Positions 51,897-61,382 of a stretch of 64,000 bases of DNA are shown here, one piece after another. Numbering within the stretch: position 1 is the stretch's first letter; every line of letters begins with the position of its first letter. The notes beneath the pieces are model-generated. The model was not told the origin of the DNA. It worked only from the letters and a program-made list of their open reading frames with translations, and did no database searches. Made by a program: the position numbers and the translations under genes. Source of the stretch: Maliibacterium massiliense (GTDB taxonomy: Bacteria; Bacillota; Clostridia; Christensenellales; Maliibacteriaceae); assembly GCF_900604345.1 (NCBI RefSeq), contig NZ_LR026983.1:1488001-1552000 (forward strand). Direction: 5' to 3'.

Positions 51897-52190
51897 ATGA
51901 GCAAACCGCAATGCGAACTTGGGCGGATCGTCCAATCGCGCGCCGGCAGGGATGCCGGCAGGGCCTGCGTCATCGTGCGCATCGTCGATGAACACTACGT
52001 GCTCATTGCCGACGGCCAGATGCGCAAGCTGTCGAACCCAAAGAAGAAAAAGATCAAGCACCTTGAGCTGAAACCGGTTGTGCTTTCAGGGCTCAAGGAA
52101 AAGCTGGAGGCGGCTAAGCCCATCTTCGATTCTGAGGTGCGCAAGCTGCTGGAGCCCTACAACCGGAACGAACAAGCCGGAGAGGAGTGA
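51897..52190 (+). CDS. KOW-domain RNA-binding protein (L14e/L6e/L27e-like)
   Basis: 97 residues; an N-terminal KOW motif ('[33 protein letters not shown]') resembling archaeal/eukaryotic L14e-type proteins, then a basic '[12 protein letters not shown]' segment. This gene sits between map and infA in many Firmicutes and its function is not established; ribosome association is an inference. ATG 51897 follows AAGGAGGCGTGC; an in-frame ATG at 51870 overlapping map is rejected. Confidence 0.85.
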   Translation: MSKPQCELGRIVQSRAGRDAGRACVIVRIVDEHYVLIADGQMRKLSNPKKKKIKHLELKPVVLSGLKEKLEAAKPIFDSEVRKLLEPYNRNEQAGEE

Positions 52191-52194
52191 GACC

Positions 52195-52561
<367 letters not shown>

Positions 52562-52599
52562 CGAAACCAAGCTTTGCCCATATGATTATATGGTCAACA

Positions 52600-52675
52600 A
52601 CCGGCAGCACGCGGCTGCACGCCACTACCCGATATGCATGTCCGCAGGGTAGCGTTGCGTGGTGCGCCGGTTTTT
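52600..52675 (+). promoter_or_regulatory. Attenuator-like hairpin before rpsM (possible S4 target)
   Basis: ACCGGC (52600-52605) pairs with GCCGGT (52666-52671). Inside, GCAC pairs with GTGC and CTACCC with GGGTAG. The outer stem ends in TTTTT at 52671-52675. It lies in a 178-nt rpmJ-rpsM gap, the position where the E. coli alpha operon carries its S4-binding translational operator. A terminator here within an operon suggests regulated read-through. The link to S4 is inference. Confidence 0.55.
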
Positions 52676-52739
52676 CTGGGACATGCGCTTGTATGAATGG
52701 AATCATCTGAGAGAAACTTCTGGGAGGTGCACCTATAGC

Positions 52740-53111
52740 ATGGCACGTATTGCTGGCGTAGACCTGCCCCGCGACAAACGCGTGGAAATTGGTCTGACCT
52801 ACATTCACGGCATTGGCCGTGTCACTTCCGACAAGATCCTCAGCGAGACGGGCATCAATCCCGATACCCGCGTGCGCGATCTGACGGAAGATGAAGTGGG
52901 CAAAATCCGTGAGTATATCGACCATAACCTGAGAGTCGAGGGCGATCTGCGCCGTGAAACGGCGCTCAACATCAAACGCCTGATCGAAATCGGCTGCTAC
53001 CGCGGCGTGCGACATCGTCGTGGTCTTCCTGTGCGCGGACAAAATACCAAGCAGAATGCCCGCACCCGCAAAGGCCCCAAACGCGTCGTAGGACGTAAAA
53101 AGGGCAAATAA
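52740..53111 (+). CDS. rpsM: 30S ribosomal protein S13
   Basis: 123 residues; head protein bridging to the 50S. '[27 protein letters not shown]' and '[31 protein letters not shown]' are diagnostic. ATG 52740 behind GGGAGGTGCACC; an upstream in-frame ATG inside the leader hairpin is rejected. Confidence 0.98.
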   Translation: MARIAGVDLPRDKRVEIGLTYIHGIGRVTSDKILSETGINPDTRVRDLTEDEVGKIREYIDHNLRVEGDLRRETALNIKRLIEIGCYRGVRHRRGLPVRGQNTKQNARTRKGPKRVVGRKKGK

Positions 53112-53124
53112 GGAGGAATGAGAG

Positions 53125-53529
53125 ATGGCAGCAGCAAAACCGAAAACCAGACGGACGTCGGTTCGCCGTCGCGATCGCAAGAATATCGAGCGCGGCGCAG
53201 CCCATATCCGTTCTTCATTTAATAACACCATCGTCACCATTACCGACGTGCAGGGCAACACCCTGTCGTGGGCGAGCGCTGGCGGCCTTGGTTTCCGCGG
53301 CAACAAAAAGAGCACCCCCTTCGCAGCCCAGATGGCGGCGGAGAAGGCTGCCAAGGCCGCGATGGAACATGGCCTGAAGACTGTGGAAGTCTTCGTCAAG
53401 GGTCCTGGTTCGGGTCGTGAAGCGGCGATCCGCGCGCTGCAGGCGGCGGGGCTGGAAGTTAACATGATCAAAGATGTTACCCCCATCCCCCACAATGGAT
53501 GCCGTCCGCCCAAACGTAGAAGAGTGTAA
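53125..53529 (+). CDS. rpsK: 30S ribosomal protein S11
   Basis: 134 residues; platform protein. '[44 protein letters not shown]' and the C-terminal '[18 protein letters not shown]' are family blocks. ATG behind AAGGAGGAATGAG. Confidence 0.98.
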   Translation: MAAAKPKTRRTSVRRRDRKNIERGAAHIRSSFNNTIVTITDVQGNTLSWASAGGLGFRGNKKSTPFAAQMAAEKAAKAAMEHGLKTVEVFVKGPGSGREAAIRALQAAGLEVNMIKDVTPIPHNGCRPPKRRRV

Positions 53530-53544
53530 GGGGGGAAACACACG

Positions 53545-54168
53545 ATGGCAAGATACACCGAATCGGTATGCCGGCTGTGCCGCCGCGAGGGGACCAAGCT
53601 GTTCCTCAAGGGCGATCGTTGCTACAGCCAGAAATGCGCGGTCACGCGCCGCACGGCCCCTCCGGGCCAGCACGGCCAGAGCCGCCGCAAACCCAGTGAG
53701 TACGGCCTGCAGCTGCGCGAGAAGCAGAAGGTGCGCCGCACTTACGGCATTATGGAAAAACAATTCCTGCATTACTTTGAGATGGCCGAGCGTATGCGCG
53801 GCGTCACGGGCGAGAACTTCCTGCAGCTGCTGGAGCGCCGCCTGGACAACGTCGCCTACCGCCTGGGCCTGGGCGATTCCCGCGCGCAGGCGCGCCAGTT
53901 CGTCACCCATGGCCATGTGACTGTCAATGGTAAGAAGGTCACCATTCCTTCCTACTTGATCAAAGCAGGGGATGTTGTGGAGGTCAAAGCGGGCAGCCAG
54001 GACATCGAACGCATTAAGGAACTCCGTGAAGGTAGCAACCGCCCCCTGCCCAAGTGGCTGGAGATGGACTATCAGAACCTGACGGGCAAGGTTGTGGCGC
54101 TTCCGCAGCGCGATGACATCGACATGACGGTCGAAGAGCATCTCATCGTCGAGTACTACTCCCGTTAA
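53545..54168 (+). CDS. rpsD: 30S ribosomal protein S4, zinc-binding form
   Basis: 207 residues; primary 16S binder and autoregulator in several bacteria. The N-terminal zinc site C9, C12, C26 and C31 is intact. '[36 protein letters not shown]' is the S4 domain. ATG behind AAGGGGGGAAACAC. Its place inside the alpha operon, as in E. coli, contrasts with the separate rpsD of B. subtilis and fits the possible S4 target upstream of rpsM. Confidence 0.98.
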   Translation: MARYTESVCRLCRREGTKLFLKGDRCYSQKCAVTRRTAPPGQHGQSRRKPSEYGLQLREKQKVRRTYGIMEKQFLHYFEMAERMRGVTGENFLQLLERRLDNVAYRLGLGDSRAQARQFVTHGHVTVNGKKVTIPSYLIKAGDVVEVKAGSQDIERIKELREGSNRPLPKWLEMDYQNLTGKVVALPQRDDIDMTVEEHLIVEYYSR

Positions 54169-54224
54169 TCACGGACCCAAGTGCCCTCAACAACACTGCC
54201 AAAGACAAAGGAGGGTTAGATCCG

Positions 54225-55172
54225 ATGATCGAAATCGAAAAACCGAAGGTCGAATGCGTCGAACTGAGCGAGGACGAATGCTATGGCAAGTTCGTCATCG
54301 AGCCGCTGGAGCGCGGCTTTGGCACCACGCTGGGCAACTCCCTGCGCCGCGTGCTGCTCAGCTCCCTGCCCGGGGTGGCGGTCACGTCCGTCAAGATCGA
54401 CGGCGTGCTGCATGAGTTTTCCACTGTCCCCGGCGTCAAGGAGGACGTCACGCAGATCGTCCTGAACTTAAAAGGTCTTTCCGCGCGGCTGCACACCGAG
54501 ATGCCCAAAATGGTCATTGTGGACGCCAAGGGCCCCATGGAAGTGACCGCGGGCGACATCCAGCCCGACGGCGAGGTGGATATCCTCGATCCGGATATGC
54601 ACATCGCAACATTGGGCGAGGACGCCACCTTGCATATGGAGATCATGCTGGAGAAGAACCGCGGCTACGTCTCCTCGGAGAAGAACAAGCAGCCCGGCCA
54701 GCCCATCGGCGTCATTCCCATGGACGCCATCTTCACGCCGGTGCGCCGCGTCAACTATCAGGTGACCAACACGCGCGTGGGGCAGATCACCGACTATGAC
54801 AAGCTCACGCTGGAGGTGTGGACCAACGGCGTGGTGCGTCCCGACGAGGCGGTGAGCCTCTCGGCCAAGATCTTAAACGAGCACCTGATGCTGTTTGTCA
54901 ATCTGGCGGACAACGTCAATGACGTGGAGATCATGGTGGAAAAGGAAGAGAGCAAGAAGGAGAAGCTGCTGGAGATGACCATCGAAGAGCTGGACCTCTC
55001 CGTGCGCTCCTACAACTGCCTCAAGCGCGCCGGCATCAACACTGTGGAGGAACTGGTGCAGCGCACCGAGGCGGATATGATGAAGGTGCGCAACCTCGGA
55101 CGCAAGTCCATGGAGGAAGTGCAGCAGAAACTGGCAACGCTGGGGCTCAGTCTTGCCAACAACGACGATTAA
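54225..55172 (+). CDS. rpoA: DNA-directed RNA polymerase subunit alpha
   Basis: 315 residues; assembly platform of RNA polymerase. The N-terminal domain '[30 protein letters not shown]' is followed by a linker with an acidic stretch and the C-terminal domain '[41 protein letters not shown]', which contacts promoter DNA and regulators. ATG behind AAAGGAGGG. Confidence 0.98.
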   Translation: MIEIEKPKVECVELSEDECYGKFVIEPLERGFGTTLGNSLRRVLLSSLPGVAVTSVKIDGVLHEFSTVPGVKEDVTQIVLNLKGLSARLHTEMPKMVIVDAKGPMEVTAGDIQPDGEVDILDPDMHIATLGEDATLHMEIMLEKNRGYVSSEKNKQPGQPIGVIPMDAIFTPVRRVNYQVTNTRVGQITDYDKLTLEVWTNGVVRPDEAVSLSAKILNEHLMLFVNLADNVNDVEIMVEKEESKKEKLLEMTIEELDLSVRSYNCLKRAGINTVEELVQRTEADMMKVRNLGRKSMEEVQQKLATLGLSLANNDD

Positions 55173-55200
55173 TCACTGCATTGGATAAAGGAGGGAGAAC

Positions 55201-55710
55201 ATGGCCATGCGCAAACTGGGGAGACCCACCGATCAACGAGACGCCATGTTACGCGGCCTGGTGACCGATCTTCTGTGGTATGGCAAGATCGAGACCACCG
55301 ATACCCGCGCCAAGGAAGTGCGTTCCATTGCGGAGCGCTACATCACCCTGGCAATGAAGGAATACAATAACTCCGTCGAGGTGGAGAAGACCACCACCGA
55401 CGAAAAGGGCAACGTCGTCAAAGTCAAGGTCAAAAACGACATGCCCTCCAAGCTGGCGGCCCGCCGCCGTATGATGGCTTACCTTTACGACGTGCAGGAA
55501 CCCCGCAAACAAAAGGAGTCCCGCACCGACTACCACAAGCGCACCAAGGATATCGCCCATCCACTCATTGAGAAGATGTTCGGCGAGATCGCGCCCAAGT
55601 ACGCCAAGCGCCGCGACGAGTCCAACCAGGGCGGCGGCTACACGCGCATTCTCAAAAAAGGTCCCCGCAAAGGCGATGCCGCCGAGACGGTGATCCTGGA
55701 GCTGATCTGA
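55201..55710 (+). CDS. rplQ: 50S ribosomal protein L17, expanded
   Basis: 169 residues against the usual 115-130. '[38 protein letters not shown]' is the standard N-terminal domain. About residues 58-90 ('[10 protein letters not shown]...' to 'NDMPSKL') are a charged insertion, followed by a long segment before the normal end '[21 protein letters not shown]'. The insertion remains in frame and looks structured. ATG behind AAAGGAGGG; a terminator follows the stop. Confidence 0.96.
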   Translation: MAMRKLGRPTDQRDAMLRGLVTDLLWYGKIETTDTRAKEVRSIAERYITLAMKEYNNSVEVEKTTTDEKGNVVKVKVKNDMPSKLAARRRMMAYLYDVQEPRKQKESRTDYHKRTKDIAHPLIEKMFGEIAPKYAKRRDESNQGGGYTRILKKGPRKGDAAETVILELI

Positions 55711-55740
55711 CAGGCGCTTGCGCGCCATTTGATCGAACAG

Positions 55741-55802
55741 AAAAGACGGGCCGGGTGCGGCCGCGCGTGCGGCCTGAAACAAGCATCCCTGCCCGTCTTT
55801 TT
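55741..55802 (+). terminator. Terminator of the ribosomal protein super-operon
   Basis: AAAAGACGGGC pairs with GCCCGTCTTTT over a long loop that itself contains GGCCGC/GCGGCC pairing, then T residues. It lies 30 nt after rplQ. Confidence 0.82.
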
Positions 55803-55825
55803 GCTGTATAGGAGGGCTGATACGC

Positions 55826-56662
55826 TTGGATACGGTGATTCATTTGGAGGACGTGACATACGAATATGCGCGTACCGACGGTGAGGAGACGCCCGCGCTC
55901 TGCGCCATCAATCTGGATATCGCGCGCGGCAGCTTTGTCTGCATCATCGGTCACAACGGCAGCGGCAAGTCCACGCTGGCCAAGCTGTTAAACGGCCTTT
56001 TTCTGCCCTCGAGTGGCAAGGTGGAGGTGATGGGCATGGACACCGCCTCCGGACGCGATATCTGGAACATCCGCCAAAAGTGCGGCCTGGTGCTGCAAAA
56101 CCCGGATAACCAGCTGGTGGCCACCGTTGTGGAGGAGGACGTGGCCTTCGGGCCGGAGAACATGGGCGTGGCAAGCGCCGAGATTCGCAGGCGCGTGGAC
56201 GCGGCACTGGACGCCGTGGGCATGCGCGACCGCGCCAAATCCGCGCCCCACATGCTCTCGGGCGGGCAGAAGCAGCGCGTCGCCATCGCGGGCATCCTTG
56301 CGATGCGCCCCGAGATCATCGTGCTGGACGAGCCCACCGCCATGCTGGACCCCTCCGGCAGGCGGGAGGTGCTGGAAACCGTACACCGGTTAAACAGGCA
56401 GGAGGGCATCACGGTGGTGCTCATCACCCATTTTATGAACGAGGCGGTGGACGCCGACCGCGTCATTGTGATGGACGACGGCCGCATCGTAATGGATGAC
56501 GCGCCGCGGCAGGTGTTTGCGCAGGTGGAGGCACTGCAGGCGATCGCGCTGGACGTGCCCACGGCCACGGAGCTTGCGCACGCGCTGGAAAAACGGGGCG
56601 TGACGATGGCGCGCACCCCCATTGGCATCGAGGAACTGGTGGAGGCAATATGTCAATCGTAA
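55826..56662 (+). CDS. ecfA1: ECF transporter ATPase EcfA1
   Basis: 278 residues; ATP-binding subunit of the shared energising module for vitamin and metal uptake. Walker A 'GHNGSGKST' (residues 42-50), Q loop 'LVLQNPDNQLVA', signature 'LSGGQKQRVAIAG' and Walker B 'IIVLDEPTAMLDP' are intact. The 'NPDNQ' Q loop marks EcfA1. TTG start at 55826 behind TAGGAGGG. It overlaps ecfA2 by 13 nt. Confidence 0.95.
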   Translation: MDTVIHLEDVTYEYARTDGEETPALCAINLDIARGSFVCIIGHNGSGKSTLAKLLNGLFLPSSGKVEVMGMDTASGRDIWNIRQKCGLVLQNPDNQLVATVVEEDVAFGPENMGVASAEIRRRVDAALDAVGMRDRAKSAPHMLSGGQKQRVAIAGILAMRPEIIVLDEPTAMLDPSGRREVLETVHRLNRQEGITVVLITHFMNEAVDADRVIVMDDGRIVMDDAPRQVFAQVEALQAIALDVPTATELAHALEKRGVTMARTPIGIEELVEAICQS

Positions 56663-57510
56663 TCAAGGATATGTGCCACGTCTACATGCCGGGTACCCCC
56701 TTTGAGGCGATGGCGCTACACGACATCAACCTGGAGATCGAACAACGGGAGTTCATTGGACTGATCGGGCACACCGGCAGCGGCAAGTCCACGCTGGTGC
56801 AGCACATCAACGGGCTGATTGCGCCCTCCTCGGGCACCATCATTGTCGACGGCGTGGACCTGACGCGCAAGGACGCGGACAAGCGCGCGGTGCGCAGGCA
56901 GGTGGGGCTGGTCTTTCAGTACCCCGAACACCAGCTTTTTGAGGATACGGTGGAGAAGGACGTGGCCTTCGGCCCCTCCAACCTGGGCGTCAAGGGGGAG
57001 GAACGCACTGCGTGCGTGCGCGAGGCGATCGAGCAGGTGGGCCTGGATTTTGCGCAGGTGCGCGCCCGCTCGCCCTTTGAGCTTTCGGGCGGCCAGCGCC
57101 GCAGGGTGGCCATCGCGGGCGTGCTTGCGATGAAGCCCTCCTTTTTGATCCTCGACGAGCCCACCGCGGGGCTGGACCCGCGCGGCAGAAGCGAGGTGCT
57201 CGCCCTGGTGCGGCGGCTGCACGCGCAGGGTATCGGCATCATGATGGTCACCCACAGCATGGACGACATCGCCCGGGTGGCTGACCGCATCATTGTGATG
57301 AACCAGGGCACCATCGCCATGTCCGGCACGGCCGCTGAGGTATTCGCCCGTTCCTCGGAGCTGGAGGCAATGGGCCTGGATATCCCCGATACGGTGCGCA
57401 TCGCGCACCTGCTGCGTGCGCGCGGGCTGCAGGTGCCCGACACCCTCTTTGATATCGAAGCCATGGCGGACTGCATCGCCGCGCAGCTGGGAGGGAAGAC
57501 GCATGCTTGA
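56650..57510 (+). CDS. ecfA2: ECF transporter ATPase EcfA2
   Basis: 286 residues; second ATPase of the ECF module. Walker A 'GHTGSGKST', Q loop 'LVFQYPEHQLFEDTVEKDVAFGP', signature 'LSGGQRRRVAIAG' and Walker B 'FLILDEPTAGLDP' are intact; the 'YPEHQ' Q loop is typical of EcfA2. It overlaps its neighbours on both sides, so it is translationally coupled. No substrate-binding S component is in the window; those act in trans. Confidence 0.95.
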   Translation: MSIVIKDMCHVYMPGTPFEAMALHDINLEIEQREFIGLIGHTGSGKSTLVQHINGLIAPSSGTIIVDGVDLTRKDADKRAVRRQVGLVFQYPEHQLFEDTVEKDVAFGPSNLGVKGEERTACVREAIEQVGLDFAQVRARSPFELSGGQRRRVAIAGVLAMKPSFLILDEPTAGLDPRGRSEVLALVRRLHAQGIGIMMVTHSMDDIARVADRIIVMNQGTIAMSGTAAEVFARSSELEAMGLDIPDTVRIAHLLRARGLQVPDTLFDIEAMADCIAAQLGGKTHA

Positions 57511-58315
57511 GAACATCACCTTCGGGCAATACATTCCCGGCGCATCGGTGGTGCACCGCATGGATCCCCGCATGAAGATTCTCCTGGTGGCGGCGCTGAT
57601 CGTGTTTGTGTTTCTGGCGCAGACGGCGCTCTCTTACGCGGCGCTGTTCGGGTTTATCTTCCTGACGGCGGCGCTTGCGCGCATCCCGCTGAAGTTTCTG
57701 CTGCGCAGCGTCAGGCCCCTGCTGTTTATCGTAATCTTTACCTTTGTGCTCAACATCTTTCTGGTGCGCGATGGGCAGGTACTGCTCAAGTGGTGGATTT
57801 TTACCGTCACATCGGGAGGCATCCGCTATGCCATCTTTCTTGCGCTGCGGTTGGTGCTGCTTGTGATGGGCACATCGCTTTTGACCTTTACAACCTCGCC
57901 CATCGAGCTGACGGACGGGCTGGAGCGGCTGATGCGCCCCTTGCGGGTGATCCACTTCCCCGCGCACGAGCTGGCGATGATGATCACCATCGCGCTGCGC
58001 TTCATCCCCACGCTGCTGGAGGAGACAGACAAGATCATGAAGGCGCAGAAGGCGCGCGGGGCGGATTTTGAATCGGGCAGCCTGCTGCGGCGCGCCAAGG
58101 CGCTGGTGCCGCTACTGGTGCCGCTGTTTATCAATGCGTTCCGGCGCGCGGACGAGCTGGCCATGGCGATGGAGTCGCGCTGCTACCACGGCGGCGCGGG
58201 GCGTACCCGCATGAAGGTGCTGCACATGCACCGCATCGACGCATACGCCTTACTTGTGATGGCGGCGGTGGGCGCGTTTGTGGTATTGGATAAGATCTAC
58301 GTATTTCTGGTATAA
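57503..58315 (+). CDS. ecfT: ECF transporter transmembrane subunit EcfT
   Basis: 270 residues; membrane scaffold joining the ATPases to S components. 'GQYIPGASVVHRMDPRMKILLV' begins the protein. Several hydrophobic segments follow. The coupling helices carry the A-R-G motif 'MKAQKARGADFESGSLLRRAKALVPLLVPL' and a second 'AMESRCYHGG', both diagnostic. ATG 57503 overlaps the ecfA2 end by 8 nt and follows GGGAGGG. Confidence 0.95.
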   Translation: MLENITFGQYIPGASVVHRMDPRMKILLVAALIVFVFLAQTALSYAALFGFIFLTAALARIPLKFLLRSVRPLLFIVIFTFVLNIFLVRDGQVLLKWWIFTVTSGGIRYAIFLALRLVLLVMGTSLLTFTTSPIELTDGLERLMRPLRVIHFPAHELAMMITIALRFIPTLLEETDKIMKAQKARGADFESGSLLRRAKALVPLLVPLFINAFRRADELAMAMESRCYHGGAGRTRMKVLHMHRIDAYALLVMAAVGAFVVLDKIYVFLV

Positions 58316-58352
58316 ATGGGCATCCTAGGCAACGGGGGAGGGAGGGGCGCGC

Positions 58353-59117
58353 ATGCGCATCAAGCTGGTGCTGGAGTATGACGGCACCGCGTACGCGGGC
58401 TGGCAGCTGCAAAAAAACGCGCCCACGGTGCAGCTGCGCCTGGAGCAGGCGCTGGAGAAGTGCACCGGCGCCTTTACCCGCGTCACAGGCGCCAGCCGCA
58501 CGGACGCGGGGGTGCACGCCGCGGGGCAGGTCGCGCATTTTGATACGGAGAGCGCCATCCCGCCGGAGAAGTTCAGCTACGCGCTCAACACCCTGCTGCC
58601 CCCCGACATCCGAGTGCGCGCCTCCATGCGCGCGCCGGACGGGTTCCACGCCCGCTTCTGGGCGTCGGGCAAGCGCTACCAGTATCTGATCTACAACGAT
58701 TTGCACGCCTCGGCGCTGCTGCGCTGCCGCACCTGGCACGTCTACCAGCAGTTGGATATCCAGGCGATGCGCGCGGCCGCCCGCCTGCTTGAGGGTACGC
58801 ACGATTTTGCGCCCTTCTGCGCCGCGGGGAGCGTGGCAAAGACGACAACGCGTACGCTGCAAAAGGTGCGCGTGTACGCGCCGCAACCCCACATCGTGGC
58901 CATCGACGTTGCGGGCACCGCCTTTCTCTACAACATGGTGCGCATCATCGCGGGCACGCTGGCGGGCATTGGCGCAGGCAAGCTTGCGCCAGACGTGATT
59001 GCGCGGATGTTTGCCACGGGGGACCGGCGCATCGGGGGCGTCACCGCGCCTGCCTGCGGCCTGACGCTCGCACAGGTGTTCTACCACAGTGAAAAGCCGC
59101 CCTGGGTGCGGCTGTAA
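58353..59117 (+). CDS. truA: tRNA pseudouridine(38-40) synthase TruA
   Basis: 254 residues; makes pseudouridine at positions 38-40 of the tRNA anticodon arm. The catalytic aspartate is D51 in 'GASRTDAGVHA'; 'LEYDGTAYAGWQLQ' opens the protein and 'FLYNMVRIIAGTLAGIG' is a late family block. ATG behind GGGGGAGGGAGGGG. The ecf-truA-rplM order is standard in Firmicutes. Confidence 0.96.
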   Translation: MRIKLVLEYDGTAYAGWQLQKNAPTVQLRLEQALEKCTGAFTRVTGASRTDAGVHAAGQVAHFDTESAIPPEKFSYALNTLLPPDIRVRASMRAPDGFHARFWASGKRYQYLIYNDLHASALLRCRTWHVYQQLDIQAMRAAARLLEGTHDFAPFCAAGSVAKTTTRTLQKVRVYAPQPHIVAIDVAGTAFLYNMVRIIAGTLAGIGAGKLAPDVIARMFATGDRRIGGVTAPACGLTLAQVFYHSEKPPWVRL

Positions 59118-59143
59118 GGGGCGCACACACGGGAAAGTTGTCC

Positions 59144-59172
59144 TTGACAGGACATGCACGCTCCTGTATACT
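59144..59172 (+). promoter_or_regulatory. Promoter of rplM-rpsI
   Basis: TTGACA (59144-59149), a 17-nt spacer and TATACT (59167-59172); start near 59179. Confidence 0.88.
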
Positions 59173-59178
59173 TATGGT

Positions 59179-59314
59179 TGCGTTCTCAGGCTCCACAGCC
59201 CGGAGCTTTGAAAAAATCGGCGGCGAACGACTGTCCAACGGGCGCTGCCGGACATACAAGCATCCAAGCCGGCTGCATCCTTTTTGGGCCGGTAAACTGG
59301 GAGGGAATTGATTC
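59179..59314 (+). promoter_or_regulatory. rplM leader (possible L13 autoregulatory leader)
   Basis: About 135 nt of 5' UTR between the promoter and the GTG of rplM, with GC-rich arms such as CAGGCTCC/GGAGC and CCGGC/GCCGG. Firmicutes commonly carry an L13-binding leader here. The position fits; a match to the known RNA family could not be tested. Confidence 0.5.
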
Positions 59315-59743
59315 GTGAAAACATACATGGCAAAGCCCGCTGATGTGGAGCGTAAATGGTATGTTGTCGATGCCGAAGGGAAGACCCTCGGCCGTTTGGC
59401 AAGCCAAGTTGCCTCGGTGCTGCGCGGCAAGAATAAGCCGACCTTCACCCCGCATGTGGATACCGGCGACCACGTCATTATCATCAACGCCGATAAAGTG
59501 GTGCTGACGGGTAAGAAGCTGGATCAGAAAAACTACTACCGTCATAGCGGTTACATCAGTGGCCTCAAAACCATTCCGTACCGCGAGCTGATGAAGAATA
59601 AACCCGAGTTTGCGGTGTACGAAGCTGTGCGCGGCATGCTGCCGCACAACACGTTGGGCCGCCAGATGATCAAAAAGCTGCGCGTCTACCGTGGCAGTGC
59701 GCATGCGCATCAGGCCCAGCAGCCCGAAACGCTGGAACTGTAA
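59315..59743 (+). CDS. rplM: 50S ribosomal protein L13
   Basis: 142 residues; early 23S assembly protein. '[47 protein letters not shown]' and '[29 protein letters not shown]' are family blocks. GTG start at 59315 behind GGGAGGGAATTG; the ATG four codons later is an alternative. Confidence 0.97.
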   Translation: MKTYMAKPADVERKWYVVDAEGKTLGRLASQVASVLRGKNKPTFTPHVDTGDHVIIINADKVVLTGKKLDQKNYYRHSGYISGLKTIPYRELMKNKPEFAVYEAVRGMLPHNTLGRQMIKKLRVYRGSAHAHQAQQPETLEL

Positions 59744-59761
59744 GGGGAGGAGAGAGCAATT

Positions 59762-60154
59762 ATGGCACAGGTTGTATTCTGGGGAACGGGTCGCCGTAAA
59801 AAGGCCATCGCCCGCGTGCGCTTGATCCCTGGCGAAGGCAAGTTCATCATCAATCACCGCTCGATCGACGAATTCTTCGGCCTTGACACGCTGAAGATGC
59901 TGGCGCGTGCGCCTCTGGCGCTCACCGAGACGGCGGATAAATACGATGTGTACGTCAACGTCCGCGGCGGCGGCTACACCGGCCAGGCCGGCGCGGTGCG
60001 TCACGGTGTGGCGCGCGCACTCATCAAGGCGGATCCGGATCTGCGTCCGGCCGTAAAAAAAGCGGGTTTCCTCACGCGCGACCCGCGCATGAAGGAGCGC
60101 AAGAAGTACGGTCTTAAAGGCGCCCGCCGCGCGCCGCAGTTCTCCAAGCGCTAA
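59762..60154 (+). CDS. rpsI: 30S ribosomal protein S9
   Basis: 130 residues; its C-terminal tail reaches the P-site tRNA. '[24 protein letters not shown]' and the tail '[27 protein letters not shown]' are diagnostic. ATG behind AGGGGAGGAGAG, 18 nt after rplM. Confidence 0.98.
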   Translation: MAQVVFWGTGRRKKAIARVRLIPGEGKFIINHRSIDEFFGLDTLKMLARAPLALTETADKYDVYVNVRGGGYTGQAGAVRHGVARALIKADPDLRPAVKKAGFLTRDPRMKERKKYGLKGARRAPQFSKR

Positions 60155-60181
60155 ACGAACTGCATTTTGTATGGTGCATTG

Positions 60182-60216
60182 GCCGCCGCAGGGGTTTGTC
60201 CCGCGGCGGCTTTTTA
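60182..60216 (+). terminator. Terminator of rplM-rpsI
   Basis: GCCGCCGC (60182-60189) pairs with GCGGCGGC (60203-60210), followed by TTTTT. Confidence 0.92.
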
Positions 60217-60305
60217 TTACTTGTCCTACGGCGCCTGAGACAGCGGCGGCGCGCGCATTGCCGTAAAAAGCGTGCGCCCCATTTGCGCGGATGAGGAGGG
60301 AAGCT

Positions 60306-60806
60306 TTGCAGTATGATCAGCAGGGCGTGCGCGCCCTTTTGGAGGCGCATGGCATTGCTTATACGCACCAGATGCATGCGGCGGTTCACACCATGGCCGA
60401 GGCGGAGGCGCTGCCGGCGCTGGGCGCAGCGCCCAAAAACCTCTTTTTGCAGGATCAGAAGGGAAGACGCTTTTTTCTGCTGACGGCGTGCGCGCAAAAG
60501 CGGCTGGATATCAAGGCGCTGCGCGCGCAGCTGGGGGCGGCGCCGCTGCGTTTTGCCGCAAGCGACACGCTTGCCCGCGTGCTGGGTGTGGCGCAGGGCG
60601 CGGTATCGCCGCTGAACCTGCTGGGGGATGCGGCGCACCTGGTGGAACTGCTCTTTGACGCGGCGCTGTGCAGGGAGGCGCGCATCGGCGTGCATCCCAA
60701 CGACAACACCGCCACGCTGTGGCTTGCCCCAGGCGATCTGCTCGCGTTGCTGCGGGTGCGCGGCTGTACGGTGCACGTGCTGGGATTGCCTGAAATACAG
60801 CAATAA
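60306..60806 (+). CDS. YbaK/ProX-type aminoacyl-tRNA editing protein
   Basis: 166 residues of the YbaK/prolyl-tRNA-synthetase-associated domain, close to ProX/PrdX proteins that hydrolyse mischarged Ala-tRNA-Pro. 'AVHTMAEAEALPALGAAPKNLFLQDQKGRRFFLLTA' and 'GAVSPLNLLGDAAHLVELLFDAAL' are family blocks; the lysine in 'APKNLFL' is the conserved functional residue. A TTG at 60306 is chosen because GGAGGG lies 6 nt upstream; an ATG at 60291 overlaps that site. Confidence 0.83.
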   Translation: MQYDQQGVRALLEAHGIAYTHQMHAAVHTMAEAEALPALGAAPKNLFLQDQKGRRFFLLTACAQKRLDIKALRAQLGAAPLRFAASDTLARVLGVAQGAVSPLNLLGDAAHLVELLFDAALCREARIGVHPNDNTATLWLAPGDLLALLRVRGCTVHVLGLPEIQQ

Positions 60807-60808
60807 AA

Positions 60809-60823
60809 TATCGATTTACGATA
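60809..60823. promoter_or_regulatory. Inverted repeat upstream of the DUF2975-XRE operon
   Basis: TATCG and CGATA flank a 5-nt centre, 9 nt upstream of the -35 element. A helix-turn-helix regulator encoded in the operon is the natural candidate to bind it; this is inferred. Confidence 0.5.
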
Positions 60824-60831
60824 AAATAATA

Positions 60832-60860
60832 TTGACTTTCGTCTTAAAATGCGCTATCCT
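60832..60860 (+). promoter_or_regulatory. Promoter of the DUF2975-XRE operon
   Basis: TTGACT (60832-60837), a 17-nt spacer and TATCCT (60855-60860). Confidence 0.75.
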
Positions 60861-60891
60861 TTAGACACAAAGACAAGGAGGCGCATTCTTT

Positions 60892-61371
60892 ATGCAGCAA
60901 AAGACGTTGGCGCGATGGCTGCAGGCCATCACCATCATTGTCGGTGTGATCGGCGCGGGGCTTTACGCGTACATCTTCCCCGTGTGGGGGCAGACCTGGG
61001 CGCACGCCCACCCGGAATTTGCCTACGCCTACTGGCCCTGGCTGGTCTTTTTGTGGGTCACGGCGGTGCCCTGCTACGTCTGCCTGGGCTATTTTTTCCG
61101 TATCTGTACGCGCATTGGGGAGGACCGCTCCTTCTGCGCGGAGAATGCCCGCGCGCTTGCGCGCATCTGCCAGTGGCTGCTTGCAGACGCGGCGGTGGCC
61201 TTTGCGGGCAACATCGGCCTTTGGCTGTGCAATATGAGTCACCCGGGCATCGTGATTCTGGGCTGCGTCATCATCTTTGCAGGCGTGGCCATCGCGGTGG
61301 TGGCTGCCACGCTCTCGCATTTTGTGCGTAAGGCGTGCAGCATCCAGGAAGAGAACGACCTGACGATTTGA
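60892..61371 (+). CDS. DUF2975 family membrane protein
   Basis: 159 residues with four hydrophobic segments (about residues 8-28, 47-67, 95-112 and 119-140), matching the DUF2975 layout. 'GEDRSFCAENARALARI' in the cytoplasmic loop is the family's conserved block. Function is unknown. DUF2975 genes are regularly followed by a small XRE regulator, as here (11-nt gap). ATG behind AAGGAGGCG. Confidence 0.85.
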   Translation: MQQKTLARWLQAITIIVGVIGAGLYAYIFPVWGQTWAHAHPEFAYAYWPWLVFLWVTAVPCYVCLGYFFRICTRIGEDRSFCAENARALARICQWLLADAAVAFAGNIGLWLCNMSHPGIVILGCVIIFAGVAIAVVAATLSHFVRKACSIQEENDLTI

Positions 61372-61382
61372 GGTGAAACACC

